Source: Haemonchus contortus | Taxonomy: Eukaryota; Nematoda; Chromadorea; Rhabditida; Trichostrongylidae | DNA length: 64,000 nucleotides | NCBI GenBank assembly: GCA_000469685.2 | Contig: LS997565.1 | Location: 38,079,019 to 38,143,018 of the forward strand | Direction of reading: 5' to 3' | Shown: piece after piece, positions 1 through 12,365 of the stretch | Numbering within the stretch: position 1 is the stretch's first letter | How the letters are laid out: every line of letters starts with the position of its first letter | Position numbers and translations under genes: made by a program | The notes under the pieces: generated by a model | Seen by the model: only the letters and a program-made list of their open reading frames with translations | Told to the model about the DNA's origin: nothing | The model's database searches: none

Positions 1-601
1 CAATATTCGCCCTGTTCATCCATGTAACTTCTATGCCTCTGGGATAGGCTAGTTGGTGCTAAGCTCATCTTGGAAGTCAAAAGCGAAAGTTTCTTCCATC
101 GAGTACAAGTGAACTTTCAATAGTTGGTACGATTTTGATGAAACTCTGAAGAACCACCGCCTACTAAGTAATCAGCTGAGCGTGCTCTCAAAGTCATTAG
201 AGTACATAGTAGGACTACTACGTAGCCTTGCCGAGCAGACACTTCTGCAGTATTGAATAATATCGAAGATTAATAGAGATCATAGAATAAACTCTGATAA
301 CAAGAAATACCACGCTCATAGGGGGGAACGCCCACTTTTTTCCGATTTATTATTTATTATAAAAGAAAACCACAGTGTCTTTGGAACTGAATTGCTACTC
401 ATAGGGAAGTATGCAAGATAAACAGTTCAAACAGTCACTTGCGCTTTTTCAGAGTACGTCGACGGCTGCCTAATCAGCTGTAGCCCAGCGAAATTCTGTA
501 CATGGCATTTAAGCCAATGTAGAACTTAACTGTGAATGCTCAGCTCACTTTAAGATATACTTTTGTGAAAGTACGTTCCCAAATATCTCAATGTATTTCA
601 G
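1..601. other. 5' flank of gene A, no confident exon
   Basis: I see no exon here that I can support. By analogy with genes C, E and F, gene A should have a first exon encoding about 18 residues and ending just before a GT donor, with a peptide like LTEEYCIE. No match is visible, so that exon is either upstream of the window or too diverged to spot. Confidence 0.5.
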
Positions 602-3600
602 CGAGGTATCCTCATTGCCACTGCTCTCTATTACCGAATTACGCTCTCTATTTCGTGCACTATATCGACTTTATCAGTATTCGCTATGATACACTTCCTT
701 CACCGACAATATCGAAGCAGCCTGATTTTCCATAGTAATTTGAGGGTTAGCGATTTCCTTCTTCTGAAAGTCAATAATTGATCATCAACTTACTCAGCGA
801 CCCATGATCGTTACTTCTACCTTTATGCGGGCGGAATGCCTACATCACAGTGAATACTTGAAGCAGATTAGGGGGCTGAACTCCCATATATTTTAGCCCA
901 AGACAGAGTCAAAGTGTATAGCTCGTGGATTCATAAATGATTTGGATCAGTTCCTCGTTTCTGGGCCTGTCATATAAACTAATTGGTCAGATGTCAGTGG
1001 AATGAAGTGTGCAAAGTAACAAGCGAACATCTTAACATCTATAGTTGAGGGTCAAATCACCCATTGGATTCCTTCCAGGTCAACAGCTCTCCACCCTCAG
1101 AGGAACGGTAATTTGAACTTGGCATTATCGGACGAGTTCCGTTAATTCTTCGAGCGGAGCAACTCACTTTATTGCTAGCAGCAAAATCTGAAATGGGCAT
1201 ATAGTGACGTATTCCAAAATGAATCAGTCAGGATTCTTCTTTAATAAAGTGAGCTAGAGTGAAATCGATGGAACGTCTACTTATAACCGGTCGCTCAGGA
1301 AATCGGCACCATACACCTTGCGTACAACACTTACATTTTTTCGACAGTTTATAGAATTTTTCCGATTTCACATCAGAGAGTATTGGGGACTGAAACTTCA
1401 GTTTACAGGTTCTGTTTTTCTCATTGTGCACATGCTGTCTTGTTCGTGGTTTCTTGAACATTGGAATGAAGGTTAGTTATAAGGAGTATTTTGTTGATGT
1501 TTCTATCAGATACAAACAGATACACATGACCGTAGCTATTAGATACGATTTGACAATATCTTCAATTGTATTTAAACATACGCCTCAAGACTACGATTTG
1601 ATTTATATCTTTACTAAACAAGCATCAGTAGCCAAGAAGCTCTAAAAACATTACAAAACACATCAAAACCAAATAGAAAAAAGTACTGTTGTCCGAACAA
1701 AAAAATACTCTTGTTAGATTGCCTTTATTGTACTTTACCAGGAAATTTCATTCGCCGGCCGACCGTCGAGCCCGTGCACTGACGTAAAACGAAACGAAGT
1801 AGTTCGTAAGTAAGAAGTCTAGGTCTGTTGCATTTTATGTATTTCACGGTTGTTACCTGTTTTGACCGTGAAGTAAAATGCAAGAGACAAAGATTTCTTA
1901 CAGGAAGGAACCAATTCATTTTACGTCAGTGTGCCGGCTCGCTGGTCGACCGGCGGACCAAGCAGCCATAATACATTGGGTTGCCAGAAAATAATGCAAC
2001 ACTAACAACACAAATTTTACATCGTTTTTTATACAATAAAAGACAAGTTCAATGAGTGATATAGTTGCCGTTATTATCGATGACCTTAATCCACTTCACT
2101 AGCAGTTTGTCGATCCCTTCCCTTTTCCAGAAATCAGCGGATCGCCTGTTGAAGAAGTTGCCCACCTCCATTTTGAGTTGCTCCTGATTATCGAAATTCT
2201 TATTTTGTAGGTGCCGCTTCAAGGTTCAGAACAAGTGATAGTCGGAAGGGGTTAGATCAGGAGAGTACGGTGGATAAGGTAGTACTTCCGAACCTAGTCC
2301 CTGAATTTTCTGACGCGTCATCGTTGCCACGTGAGGGCGAGCGTTGTCGTGCAGGAGATAGGTTCCGTGTCGTTTTGGATAATTATGAAGGATTGCATCG
2401 GCTATCTTCTGTAGCAGGTAAGAGTAGCCGTCGCTGTCACAGTAGTGCCACTTTCCAAGAACTCGTAGTAGAGCGTCCCATCGCGATTCCACCAACAACG
2501 ATTCTATACTTCGATAGAAATATCTCCGGACTCGAAGCCGTGATACCAGCGACTGGCAGTGGAATGGTGTACTAGATATTCTTCTTGAATGCAGCGCAGA
2601 TGTTATTAGCTGATTCTCTTGCAGAATTCAAGAATTCATAATACTCGATGATTCAAAGGATGCTCGGATTCATAGGAACCATAACTGTTTTTCCGTGAGA
2701 CAAGAAGCCCTTTTATAATATCTCGCAAAACCCGCTTGGTTTGGTCTACCTTACAGTGGATCGAAATTGGGCGCTATTTACTTTCTAATAGCTAACGATC
2801 TTAAAGTTCCAAGTGTCGATGGATTTTTTGGACAAAACAATAGAACGAGTTTCGGCATGAAAATATCTGTCTGAAGGGGGTGTGGGCACATTAGTGGCGT
2901 TTGGAGATGCACTCAGCAAAGTGTGCGGCGAAACTCGTGGCAGTTCGGGGACGACTTTGTCACTCAACACTCTCTTTTGCATTTTCTTCTCACTCCAGTC
3001 ATTTTCCGTATAAGTAAGCATAAGTAATGTGGATAAAATGTTCAATGTGGCCACTACTCTGAATCAACGGTCCTGCTTCTCGATCAGCTGATCCTACTTC
3101 GAACCCGCGCCGCAATGATAAGCGCAAGAAACGACGAGTTCTGTCTCGCACTTTGTCGCGTGAATCTCCAGACACACTGCAGTTCTATCCCTCTATTGAA
3201 AGCAGCACTTAACCGTCATGTGAGTTATGTGTCAAAACCCCGCGCTTCCGACACTCAGGCACATCCAAAAAATTTTTTTTCGAGAATGAATGTCATATAT
3301 GAGTAGGTCAGCAAAACTACGGACATAGGTCAGGGCAACTTGCTCTCTGTTCCCTTAATAGCAAAGAGGTTTCAGTAGAACCTTTTCGGAAGTTGGTCTC
3401 AGAAATAGATTCAGTTCAAAAGCAGGAGAAAATTTCAGGTTCATCATTTGACGCTATCCTTCCTGTTCACGGCACCATGTCAGATTTTTCTGACAAAATA
3501 CCTGTATATGGCAATGAATATCGCAACGTCCTTTATTTGGATGACATCACAATTCATCCTTGTTTCTATAGTGACTGAAAGATGGTTTGCCGTTGTATAT

Positions 3601-6600
3601 CTTCGCAGCTATGAGCTTGGTTATAAGAAACTTGGGCCGGGACTAATTGCATTAACGGTGAATACTGGATGATCATAATTCCATTGAAAAATCAATAACA
3701 GAGAATGCGGCACTCATTCAGATTCTTCTTTCAACATCTATGCTAATTCTTTTATATTATGGTGAGAATTTTGATGAGCCGCAGATCAATGGTGTATTTC
3801 TTCCAAGTACCAGATATTTCTATGGAAATTTAGTAATAAGCTTAATGTTAGTTGTCTATTTCATCGGCTGTGCATTCACGATTGCATTACGTTTCTACAA
3901 GCCAAGACGACGAATACGGTAAGTACATATATTATAGAAGTGTCTAGAAAATGTGTGATTATGTTCAAGTGTAATGGCTCCAGCCAAGATGTAGATCAGC
4001 TGTTAACAAACGTGTTGCTCGTTCCCTTAAGAGCTCTTTCTCCCAATTTGATAGTATCATCTAATCTTCCGCAGTTTCCAGGATCAGAAGGGGCTAAGGA
4101 AGGGATGAGGGGAGAAAGAGAGAAGGGGGGGGGGGTAGAGAAAGGGGGAAGAGAGTTAGACGTGCGGACATTCCGTTCCCATGTGCTTACCACAATTCCC
4201 ATGACCCGGGTGCCAAGTTTTTCCGGAATCTACCAAAGCAGCTCCCCCTCCCAACGTGCTCGATAGAATCGACATTTACTTATTTAACAAAATTCACCCG
4301 TGTAAATCACACAATGACGTATTAACGCATGAATGCAAGATTCAATGACCGAATCTACCTTACTCAACGTCTTCGTCATGAACTTTCCCAACAGCTCCTC
4401 CTCCCAATCCCCAACCTCCTTCCATCCGATCCTTCAAATTTTTCCTCCTCTCTAACCCCCGCGCTTTAACTTACTTCTTTGATCATTATATGTGAACGAT
4501 AATGAGTCGTTATTGACAAGTGTTACAGGAACCGTTTACTCTGTAGGGAAACAAAACAAAATAAATCAAAACAAAACGAAACATAGTAATCTGGTCAAGA
4601 TGTAAGAGCAGCTCATTTGTTCTGTGGTACCCTTCAACTTCTTTATTACTCAGGATGCCGTTGTCGTTGAAGTTTCAATCAAAAGAGAACGCAATCACGT
4701 CCAACTTACTGTTCTGGATCGCTACACTGCAGTTCATGGCAGTTTTTCTTGGTGCAATTGGCGCTCTATACATAAGGATTTACCATTCCTTCAATAAACT
4801 GGCTATGGCCTTCGAGGAAAATATGGATGTTAGTTACGTTTTTTTCCTGATCAATTTGTACTTTTATCTTCGGTAATATTAGGGTGTCCCAAAAGTTTCG
4901 AGAAAATTTATTTGGTTTATTCAACCCAAAAATACTACATCAAAAAGGTGAGATCAATAGTCGAGATAAAGCCTTCTTTAGCCACCACGTCCCTCCACCG
5001 ATTAGGCAGAGCACTGATGCCATTCATCCAGGAAGAAGAGGGGCGCAATGCGATCCAATCATCTACTGCACTTTTGACCTTCTGACGGTTATGAAGTTTT
5101 TTCCCTTTGAGGAAAGCTTGTAGGCTCGTGGAGGCGCGGTAGTCGCAAGGGCTAAGGTAAGGTGAATACGGATGATGGGGTAGCCAGGTGATCCCATGTC
5201 TTTCCAGCTCTTTAGCCGTCGCCCTAGCATGCTTCCAACTGGGGCTCGAGACACCATCTCGCGCGGCTGTTCGCAGAATACCCTTGCAGTCACAGCAGTG
5301 TCTTCAGATAGGATCTTATAGTAAAAGCAGCCGGCGGAGCAGAACAAGAACGAGACATCTCCTTTTTAACGTGTGCCTCACGCTTTGCAATGGCTTCTAG
5401 CCTTGTTTCTATTATTATCCAATGCAACTTGCTGTGTAGATTTTCATAAAAAATCCAATTCTGGTCCTGAGCGATGATGAAGCCCGTCCAAGTCACCTCC
5501 GCAAACATCGACCCGCACATGACACCCGCTCTTAATCAAGGTGTGGGGGATAACTGCAGGAAGCGCTGTGCGAAAGCGACGCCTGCGTAGGATATCGTGG
5601 ATGGTGGAACGGGGGCCAGAAGTCGTCTTCTCCGTTTCTCTCAAGCTTTGAGAAGGATTTTGGACGGAGGCCAAGACAATGTCGGCCTTGGTGGAACGTG
5701 GGCGTCCGCTCCGTGGCGCTTCGTCGAAGTGAATCTTTCCTCTAGAGAAGCGACCGTATCACCTATAGCAGGTGGCGAGGGAAGGTGCAGTACTGCCCAT
5801 CGGTGACAATTCATTCCGAGCTTGAGTGGCGGAATGATCAGAGTTAGGTAGTAATGAAGCAGAAGGCGCCGGTAGTCGTGTCATAATTCAAATTATGATA
5901 ACTCACTTCCAAAGATGAAGTGCAATTCCGTTCCTTTGTTTTGACGATCTACCAAGAGCGTCCTATTCCTGCCCTTTTTCCGTGGCTCTGCTTCGGCGCT
6001 TCCTTGCGCGACATGGTTGCGAAATTCATGAAAAAGATTTTCTCACAACGTTTGGGACACCCTAATAGTATACTAGTAGATCGTCGCTAAGACTGCGCAT
6101 ACGTGATATCGTCGAAAATGCAAAATGAAGACCAAACTTTAATTTGCTCACGCTACACTCAATCGAATAAATTGAATACGTTTAGTTAGAATAAGTAATA
6201 CTCAGAGTCGGGGAGGCGCAAGGTCCTTCACAAAGACATGAAAAGCAGTGTCCTGAAACTGAAAGCGGAAGGAAAAGAATGGAGGGAGACCTTTGCTTTC
6301 TAGTTAAATAATGTGCCAGCGATGAATCACTCATACAAGGTCACGAAATCGGTTTAAATTTGATGCGAATTGCAGAACACAGGCGAAGACTGGTATGCGA
6401 ACTGCGAACATACTACTTTCGACACGGTTACTGTTAAAGTATCGCTGACTCTGCGTGGAACCCTTTGATAGCTTTGAGAAGAGATAGCTTTGACATTGCT
6501 TTCGGAAAAGCATCACTTGCAGCACAAATCCCAAACCGTGAGAGGCAACGTAAAGGTGCCAGTTTCAATGGTTGTCACCCATTTTTCGCTCTTATTCGAC

Positions 6601-7241
6601 ATCGTACTCGAGCAGAAAACACTAATCATCGATAAAATCGTAATCGTATGGATGACCTAGTCCACATCAGTCGTTTGCTTGTTTGCTCACTATTGAAGCT
6701 TCCATGGTGAAAGATATAGTGTTGATATTTTGTGTGATTATTTACTTGATGAGATTCGACAAGTATTTAACTTTCAATTCAATCGTACTTGTGTTGGACT
6801 GCATAGATGGCGCACAAAATACAGCACAGGTACTCATGGCTCATTTATTTTCTCAGGCAGTTACATGAAACTGAATAAATGACAGCCTCCACTTGAGTTA
6901 GAAAATTTCGCAAAAAAAGTTCCTCCTCGAAATTTCTTTTTTCATAGCAGTGGTGAGACGATACTTCTGAAAGATGTTGAAGAGAAGTTACTCTTGAAAG
7001 ACTATTTGTTTTTAGCTTTTCAATTACTACACATTGGCGCTTCCAGTATTATCAACAGTCTACTTAATGAAAGTCAAACGAAGGCGTATCAAGGATATTA
7101 AGGATAAAGTAAATGTGAGTACAAATACTGATTCAGCAGATCTCTTCTTATAAGAGCTATTGTCAATTGTTGAAGATAAAAACGATCGGAAAGGACGGCT
7201 GGGTCAACTACTCCTCTGTAATTCAGGAAAAATGGAAGTGA
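602..7241 (+). CDS. Type-1 7TM chemoreceptor gene A (Sra-superfamily, Sre/Srab-like), 5' exon not found
   Basis: Seven exons read as one open frame: 602-745, 1409-1471, 3439-3657, 3722-3918, 4654-4828, 7016-7114 and 7176-7241 (TGA stop), giving 320 residues. Exon lengths (144, 63, 219, 197, 175, 99, 66) equal those of paralogs D and E exactly, which is strong support. Exon 1 carries TM1 and ends FHSNLR; exon 3 has TM3 and the motif [13 protein letters not shown]; exon 4 ends in a basic RRRIR loop; exon 5 starts [12 protein letters not shown]; exon 6 has TM7 followed by [11 protein letters not shown]. The ER...YE and N-L-R signatures fit the Sra superfamily (family knowledge); assignment to Sre rather than Srab is uncertain. 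Most diverged type-1 copy in the window. Intron 2 holds a MITE and a decayed mariner, intron 5 another mariner, so the gene is stretched but its frame is intact. Probably functional if an upstream first exon exists. Confidence 0.8.
1753..1956. mobile_element. Fold-back MITE-like palindrome
   Basis: A 204-bp imperfect palindrome. The left arm begins CGCCGGCCGACCG, continues GCACTGACGTAAAA and reaches ATTTCACGGT; the right arm mirrors this with ACCGTGAA, TTTTACGTCAGTG and GGTCGACCGGCG. Arms are roughly 95 bp with a short central loop and contain no gene. It lies in intron 2 of gene A, about 20 bp from a mariner end. I could not identify a target-site duplication. Confidence 0.6.
1976..2795 (-). 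mobile_element. Decayed, internally deleted mariner (DD34D)
   Basis: On the minus strand the C-terminal half of a mariner transposase is clear: HDNARPHVA, then [15 protein letters not shown] with 34 residues between the two aspartates, followed by a C-terminal stretch ending NNGNYITH. A stop falls at 2226-2228, inside the reading frame. Upstream a short N-terminal piece ([11 protein letters not shown]) joins directly to the later part, so the middle with the first catalytic aspartate is deleted. Degenerate ends (TTGGGTTGCCAGAAAATAATG at left, a related AGAAAGTAAATAGC at right) mark the termini. It lies in intron 2 of gene A and cannot encode an active transposase. Confidence 0.75.
4088..4163. 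repeat. Purine-rich G/A tract with G run
   Basis: A nearly pure G/A stretch on the + strand with a run of about twelve G, in intron 4 of gene A. Low-complexity sequence able to form unusual DNA structure; no coding meaning. Confidence 0.7.
4879..6065 (-). mobile_element. mariner-family element with intact ends, dead transposase
   Basis: Terminal inverted repeats TTAGGGTGTCCCAAA are present at both ends, flanked by TA (4877-4878 and 6066-6067), giving an element of 1187 bp. The minus strand carries broken transposase frames: around 5170-5210 a proline/tyrosine-rich block resembles the PYSPDLxPxDY region but needs frame changes to read. It sits wholly inside intron 5 of gene A, between the exon ending 4828 and the one starting 7016, so it is not expected to alter the protein. 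The precise mariner subfamily was not determined. Confidence 0.8.
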
Positions 7242-7349
7242 TCATCTTCATGTTCATAATTCAAGCTATAAATGTTTGCATAAATCTGAGCCATGATAGA
7301 GCTCAGTAGAACTCAAATGACAGTGATGGATAAGTATACCATTTTCGAG

Positions 7350-7578
7350 CACCAGCCAATCCCGCCTTTGGATTGCGCCCCGCATTCGACTTCCACTCAA
7401 AATCTTATTGCGTGCGTTCATGTTCTATGCAATGATTTGCGGTAGCCAGGCGCTGTACAGGTCAATGCCTTCACCCCTCCCACACGAGTCTGGTACCGGA
7501 TGGCTGGCTCTGACGGTTAGCCCAAAACGATATCTATGCGGGATTCGAACCCATGCCATGTGTGTGTCCACCTCCGCC
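7350..7578 (-). mobile_element. tRNA-headed SINE copy (minus)
   Basis: Read on the minus strand it begins GGCGGAGGTGG, has the pol III B-box-like GGGTTCGAATCCC, then the family body (TGGTACCAGACTCGTG, CATTGACCTGTACA, GGAAGTCGAATGCG) and a tail GGCGGGATTGG. It lies between gene A and gene a, the same place and orientation as the copies before genes b and c. Confidence 0.75.
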
Positions 7579-9080
7579 ATAAATATAAATGAATAAATTA
7601 AATAAAATTGGCCGCAAATATTAACATCTGTTTCTGGTGATATCTACAAACGACAAACGACCAAGTGTAGTAAATGAGAACAGCCTGTGGGGAGCACAGG
7701 CAATGATTATTCAGCAGCAGGATCCTCAGTTGCTGTAAAAAAACAGGAATATCGAAGGACTATTCAAGTCAACTAAATTGAATTAGTGAAACTAATTATC
7801 GCTGGTCAAAAAAATCTTGAAGTGGACAATAGATCCGGCAGCGAATAAGTTGATCGTGACCATTCTTTTTTCGAGAGGAGCGAGGTAGTCGATCATTTTA
7901 AAATTTAAAATTGCTCTTAGCCTGTAGGAAGGTTTTGAACGCTTCTCTGAGGTGCAGTACAGCCTAGTCAACTCATCCCTCATGAAAAATCTTGTACACC
8001 AAATTCGCTTCCCAAGTGGCATTTCGATATTTCGTTTTTGAGCCATGTGATAACAACTTCAAACTGCGAGATCTCAGCCCCCATCGCTTTTTTGTTCGAA
8101 TAATTGCTTCCACGCTCATCTCCAGTCAAAACAAAGCCCAAATAGTCACATTCACTAATTTGTATTATACAGTAAAATACAGAGGCATAAAATTATATTG
8201 AACCATCAATGCCAACAGTTCTTTGACATAAAATCTCCTGGCACGCTTGTTTTGCATAGAGTTTGTGCAAATTGTGGCTTGTAAACGTAATTAGATAGAA
8301 CTTCATCCGTTTTGATTGTTAGTTTGCACGCTTGACAGTCTCTAAAGTCATTACCGACGTAGCTCCTAATCATTGTTACATGTTAGAGACAACAACTTCC
8401 TCTTTCTAATGGGCATGGCTCTAAGAAATCCTTCTATTTGGCGGTCTTCAACATGTTTGCTTCAATCGCGGATACAGATCTCATCGAGATCGTAGAGATG
8501 TCAATATTTAGAAAAGCTTCTCTTTAAAAAAAATTCGAAGGCTCCATGATGGGTGTTCATAAAAAACTACTTTGTAATAACCTCTTTCTTGTTTTACACA
8601 TTCAGAGCACACTTTTTTTCTCTTACGCCACCCAAGCAGACCTCCAGAATGACAGCATGGTGTAATTACAGCTCTTGGAACCCGAGCACTTTCATGGGTT
8701 GTCTCTGCTGCTTGAGAGTGACTCCGCGAGCCAGTCTTTCCATCTCGAATTGTGCAAAATCTCACGAGAACCATGAGCCCTGCTATCTGCTTCATTATAA
8801 TCGGGGGCATAGACGAATATTCGCTCACCCACAGCTTTCTGCATGTACTGTAGGTTGCTACTGAAAGCAGGTCCAGGAAGTCATTACAAGCTTCACTATT
8901 GATTAGAAGTGGATGAAGGCAAGCAAAGTTTCGGTAGTGTACGAGATGAAGGATTCGGATCCCTTCCAAGGACGAAGTCCTACTCACAACTAGCAAACAT
9001 ACCTTGTGATGCTCTCGCATGGAGTACTGCAGCGAAATTACAGCAGTCAAAAAGAACATGAAAGCTATCATTTTTTAGAG
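7579..9080. other. Upstream region of gene a, shared with genes b and c
   Basis: No coding exon supported. The stretch aligns by eye with the DNA upstream of genes b (19656-21273) and c (50382-51955). The best shared block is AGACAACAACTTCCTCTTTC at about 8387-8406. A 187-codon open frame on the minus strand (8508-9071) is not kept in the paralogs and is treated as chance. Confidence 0.6.
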
Positions 9081-12000
9081 ATGGCTCCTTCAATGTCGCT
9101 ATGGGATATTGCCGTGATGGTTTTCAGTTGGTCTTCATTCTTTATTTATTTATTAGTATGCGTTGTAGTGTTTATTCGTAGAAAACATATATCGCCTGCT
9201 CGAAAATGTTTTCTAAACATAGCCATGCTTAAAGCAAGTTTTACTGCTTAGTCCGAAAAGTTGCCTTACATGAATGAGTTCTACTTGATCTACATATTAC
9301 GAGAGCCATACACATGTGAAATGCAGTGAGAAGATTGTAGTTTCAGAACAAAGGACAACTAGATATTATTAGATAAATAATCCCAGTCGAATCGACACAG
9401 ATCGTTAAGGGCATTATACACAAAAGAAAAAACCAAATTTCTCGAAGAAGTACCTAGTCGCTGACTTTTAGAGAAACCAATCGTAAACCACTTCAGAGAA
9501 AATACGTGTTGAGGGAACTCTCCCAATTCAAAAGCCCTGTAGTTTAGGGCTATCGTTAGATCATTAATAAATGGTAGAGATGAATTACCCGAAGATAATA
9601 TGCTTCAACATTTTCAGTCGCTATCCGAGGTGGCTCTATTTCTTTGTATCGAAATCACCGTACGAGCCCGAAAATACTGCCTTCTACCGTTTTATCAACA
9701 ACTTCCGCCATCCTACTTAGCCGTACCAAGCGTTTGTTTAACATTGTCCCTCAGAAGCTGTACCTTCCTCGGCTTTATCACTTTGGCTATCAATCGATTT
9801 ACAGCTATTATATTCCCTATGAAATACCGCCAGGTAAGAAATGGTGATCACTCTATTGACCTCCATCTTACTGACCTTCTTAATTTTTTGAAGTCAAGTC
9901 ATTTTCAGAGTTCGTTGAGAATGCTCTCGCTGCAAATCTGCTAGAACGTTTGGAACGTTCTAGACTGTTAGCAGAGAGAGAGCATTCGCATCAAAATATC
10001 AAAATTCAGATATGGTCAATGAGGACATCTGTCGGTATGTGCCTTCTCAACTGGACGATAGCAATCGCTCTTACTGTATTTGGTATTATAGCTGGAGATC
10101 CTACTGGGTCATTTTATTTCTCTAGTGAAGGAACTATCGAAATCAATTACATGTACACTGGTAGCAAGGTGAACACTCATGTGATCACGCGTTTCCTTTT
10201 TTCTTGTACATAGTTACTGTGTGTAGTGAATATGACTAAGTTGCTAATTCTTTAGATGATATCCTACACCGCCGTAGGCCTTTGTATTTTTGCGGTTGTG
10301 AGTTGCACTTATTTGTATGTTTCACTGGGCTATGTAATCCTTAGAGCAAGATTGAGAAAAAAGGTACGCCGATTTCCAATTCTAATCATAATACTTTATT
10401 CATTAACATGGCTTCGTGATGCCCCAAGAGCAATTGTTGAACAGGATAAGGTACGATCGAAACATCAGTGTCAAAAAAAATGAACTGTATAGGCAAAAAA
10501 GGGAAGAAACCCCATCACATTTTACCTTTTTGTGACTTTGGGAAGTTGAAAACGCGCGACTGAATGAAGTAGTCCTTCCTGACTACAACAACGATGAAGG
10601 TCGAAATCTTGTTTGTTAAAATCTGCCAATTTTCAGAATATGGGTCTTGGTAAAGGCGAGCTGAAATATCTCTTATGTGCCATACTCACATTCGCTCCTC
10701 TTATACTGGAGTTGACCCGAAGTATCATTGAAGGAAACAATGGTTTGTGAATGGTGGACAAATTGTGACTACTGCTAAAAAAATGTGGTTGGCTCATCTG
10801 AAAAAGTTGAGTACAAAAGCATAGTTCATCGAATTCAACTAGCAGAGTTGAAGTCATCCCACTTCCTGCTATTCTTCTTGTTCACGATCACGGAATGGGA
10901 ACCAATCTACTACTTTTTGCATGCAAATTACTCTGAAGTATCACGTGGTCATGGGAAGAGAATGCCTCCATAAGGTATATCACAAAGCGGCGTACTGCAG
11001 TCTCCCACATCTAAACGCGTGCCGGTTGCGTGTCTACTTGCCACGCTGGCTCTAGCCCCTTGAGATGGAATGTGTTCGCATTGCAACCCCTTCTGCAGTA
11101 TCATTCGCCGCTCTTCCGTCGTTCAACTGCACGCCTTCGCCTGCCGTCTTTCATATTCGTCGTCGTTTGCCGAGTCACACCTTCTATATATCGTCTCATG
11201 ATCGGATCGTCGTGTCTTAACAGTGCTTGTAACAATTAGAGCTAAAGAGGATGGATCCCCGAGATCTGTTTGGATGTGCCAGGCTTCAACATTTCGCAGC
11301 TTGGAGTCGTCTAGAGATGCGCAGGAGCTCGAGGGCCCGAAGGTTGATGGTCCAGTAGTCCAGTAGCGGGACCCATGTCAGCAGAGCAAAGCGCGACGTA
11401 GCGCCGCGTCGCGACAGTCACTTTTTTGGATAGGTAAGGCCTAACCTGACGTCATCTTCGACATCAAGCCATCGACGCTTGATGAATGCTTTGGCTAGGA
11501 ACCTGATCGTAGTTCTCTTTTTTTATCTAGAAGATCTGCTGAAGTTTGTGAACTATTTAGAATAACAGAGCCACAGTGCGTAGTTGTAAAGTTTTCATTC
11601 GGGTATCCACAATCTATACAATCTCCATAATCGTGAAGAAGGCTTTGAAGTTCTGATATCATCTGTGCGAGAGCTGAGATCTGCAGATGGTTAGGAAATA
11701 AGAAAGTGGAGGTTCAAATCAAAAAGGTCTTCATAAGAGTGAATATAGGTTTCAATGCGAGAAGATCTTGTCAGCGGAAGCCTACAAGGGTTAGCATGCC
11801 TGGGAAAGAGGGGAACTTCATCTCAAGTTCCCAAACTACTTTGATAAACTCCATCGTCTGACGTCGTCTTACGGTTAGTCGCAAATCCATTCAGAGCGCT
11901 AACTCCCGTAGCTTTTCTTACGGCATGGCTCCGAAGAACAACAGATGCAAGAATGATGTAGAAGAAACAGTAACACAGTGATTGGTGCAGATTAAAATTT

Positions 12001-12316
12001 TCAGTTCTTTCACCTTAAACTTTGGCCTGCTCCTGTGCTAGTTTGAAGCTTACTTCTACAATTTTTCCTCGATTGAAAATTTGTGGTGAAAGGGAAAAGT
12101 AGTTTGCTTTCTAGGATTCTCAGCCACGACTTGATACTAGGCGTGCAATTTTCCACAATGGTCTTTATCACAAGACTATACCGCCTGATTATTGATGTTC
12201 TTCACTCTACAACAAACGTCGTCGCCGTCAGCCACCCAGCAGCGAATTCTCAGGCAGTAAAATCGAACGCTAGACACAGGAAAGAAAAAGTCTTTGCTAG
12301 AACTAATAGGATTTGA
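9081..12316 (+). pseudogene. Type-2 7TM chemoreceptor a (Srg-superfamily, Srv-like), damaged
   Basis: Exons: 9081-9233, 9618-9833, 10010-10168, 10256-10363, 10637-about 10787 and 12115-12316. The start ATG follows an acceptor by two bases (TTTTTTAG/AG/ATG). Exon 1 holds TM1 (MAPSMSLWDIAVMVFSW) and RRKH; exon 2 has TM3 and AINRFTAIIFPMKYRQ, joined to IWS in exon 3, the classic R-x-x-A-x-x-FP-x-x-Y-x-x-IW pattern of Srg-superfamily receptors; exon 3 has DPTGSFYFSSEGTIEIN; exon 6 has TM7. Two problems: exon 5 carries a 2-base insertion relative to genes b and c, giving TGA at 10748-10750, and its donor is weakened (GTTGGC for GTTAGT). Intron 1 starts with GC instead of GT (GCAAGT). Likely a recent pseudogene or a truncated receptor. 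Confidence 0.7.
10980..11470. other. GC-rich block in last intron of gene a, unidentified
   Basis: This part of the intron is markedly richer in G and C than its surroundings and has no counterpart that I can see in the same intron of genes b or c. I recognise no domain and no terminal repeats. It may be an old insertion. Confidence 0.35.
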
Positions 12317-12365
12317 AACAGCCTGTTGTTCAGACAAAAAATTGAAACGGTAAGCTGGTGATTTA

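Noticed and set aside
6683..6868. Hydrophobic 61-codon frame in intron 5 of gene A
   Set aside because: Gene A already has TM7 in the exon at 7016, and adding this piece would break the conserved exon pattern.
8508..9071. 187-codon open frame on the minus strand, upstream of gene a
   Set aside because: The homologous DNA before genes b and c does not keep the frame, and no domain or membrane pattern is visible. Longest chance frame in the window.
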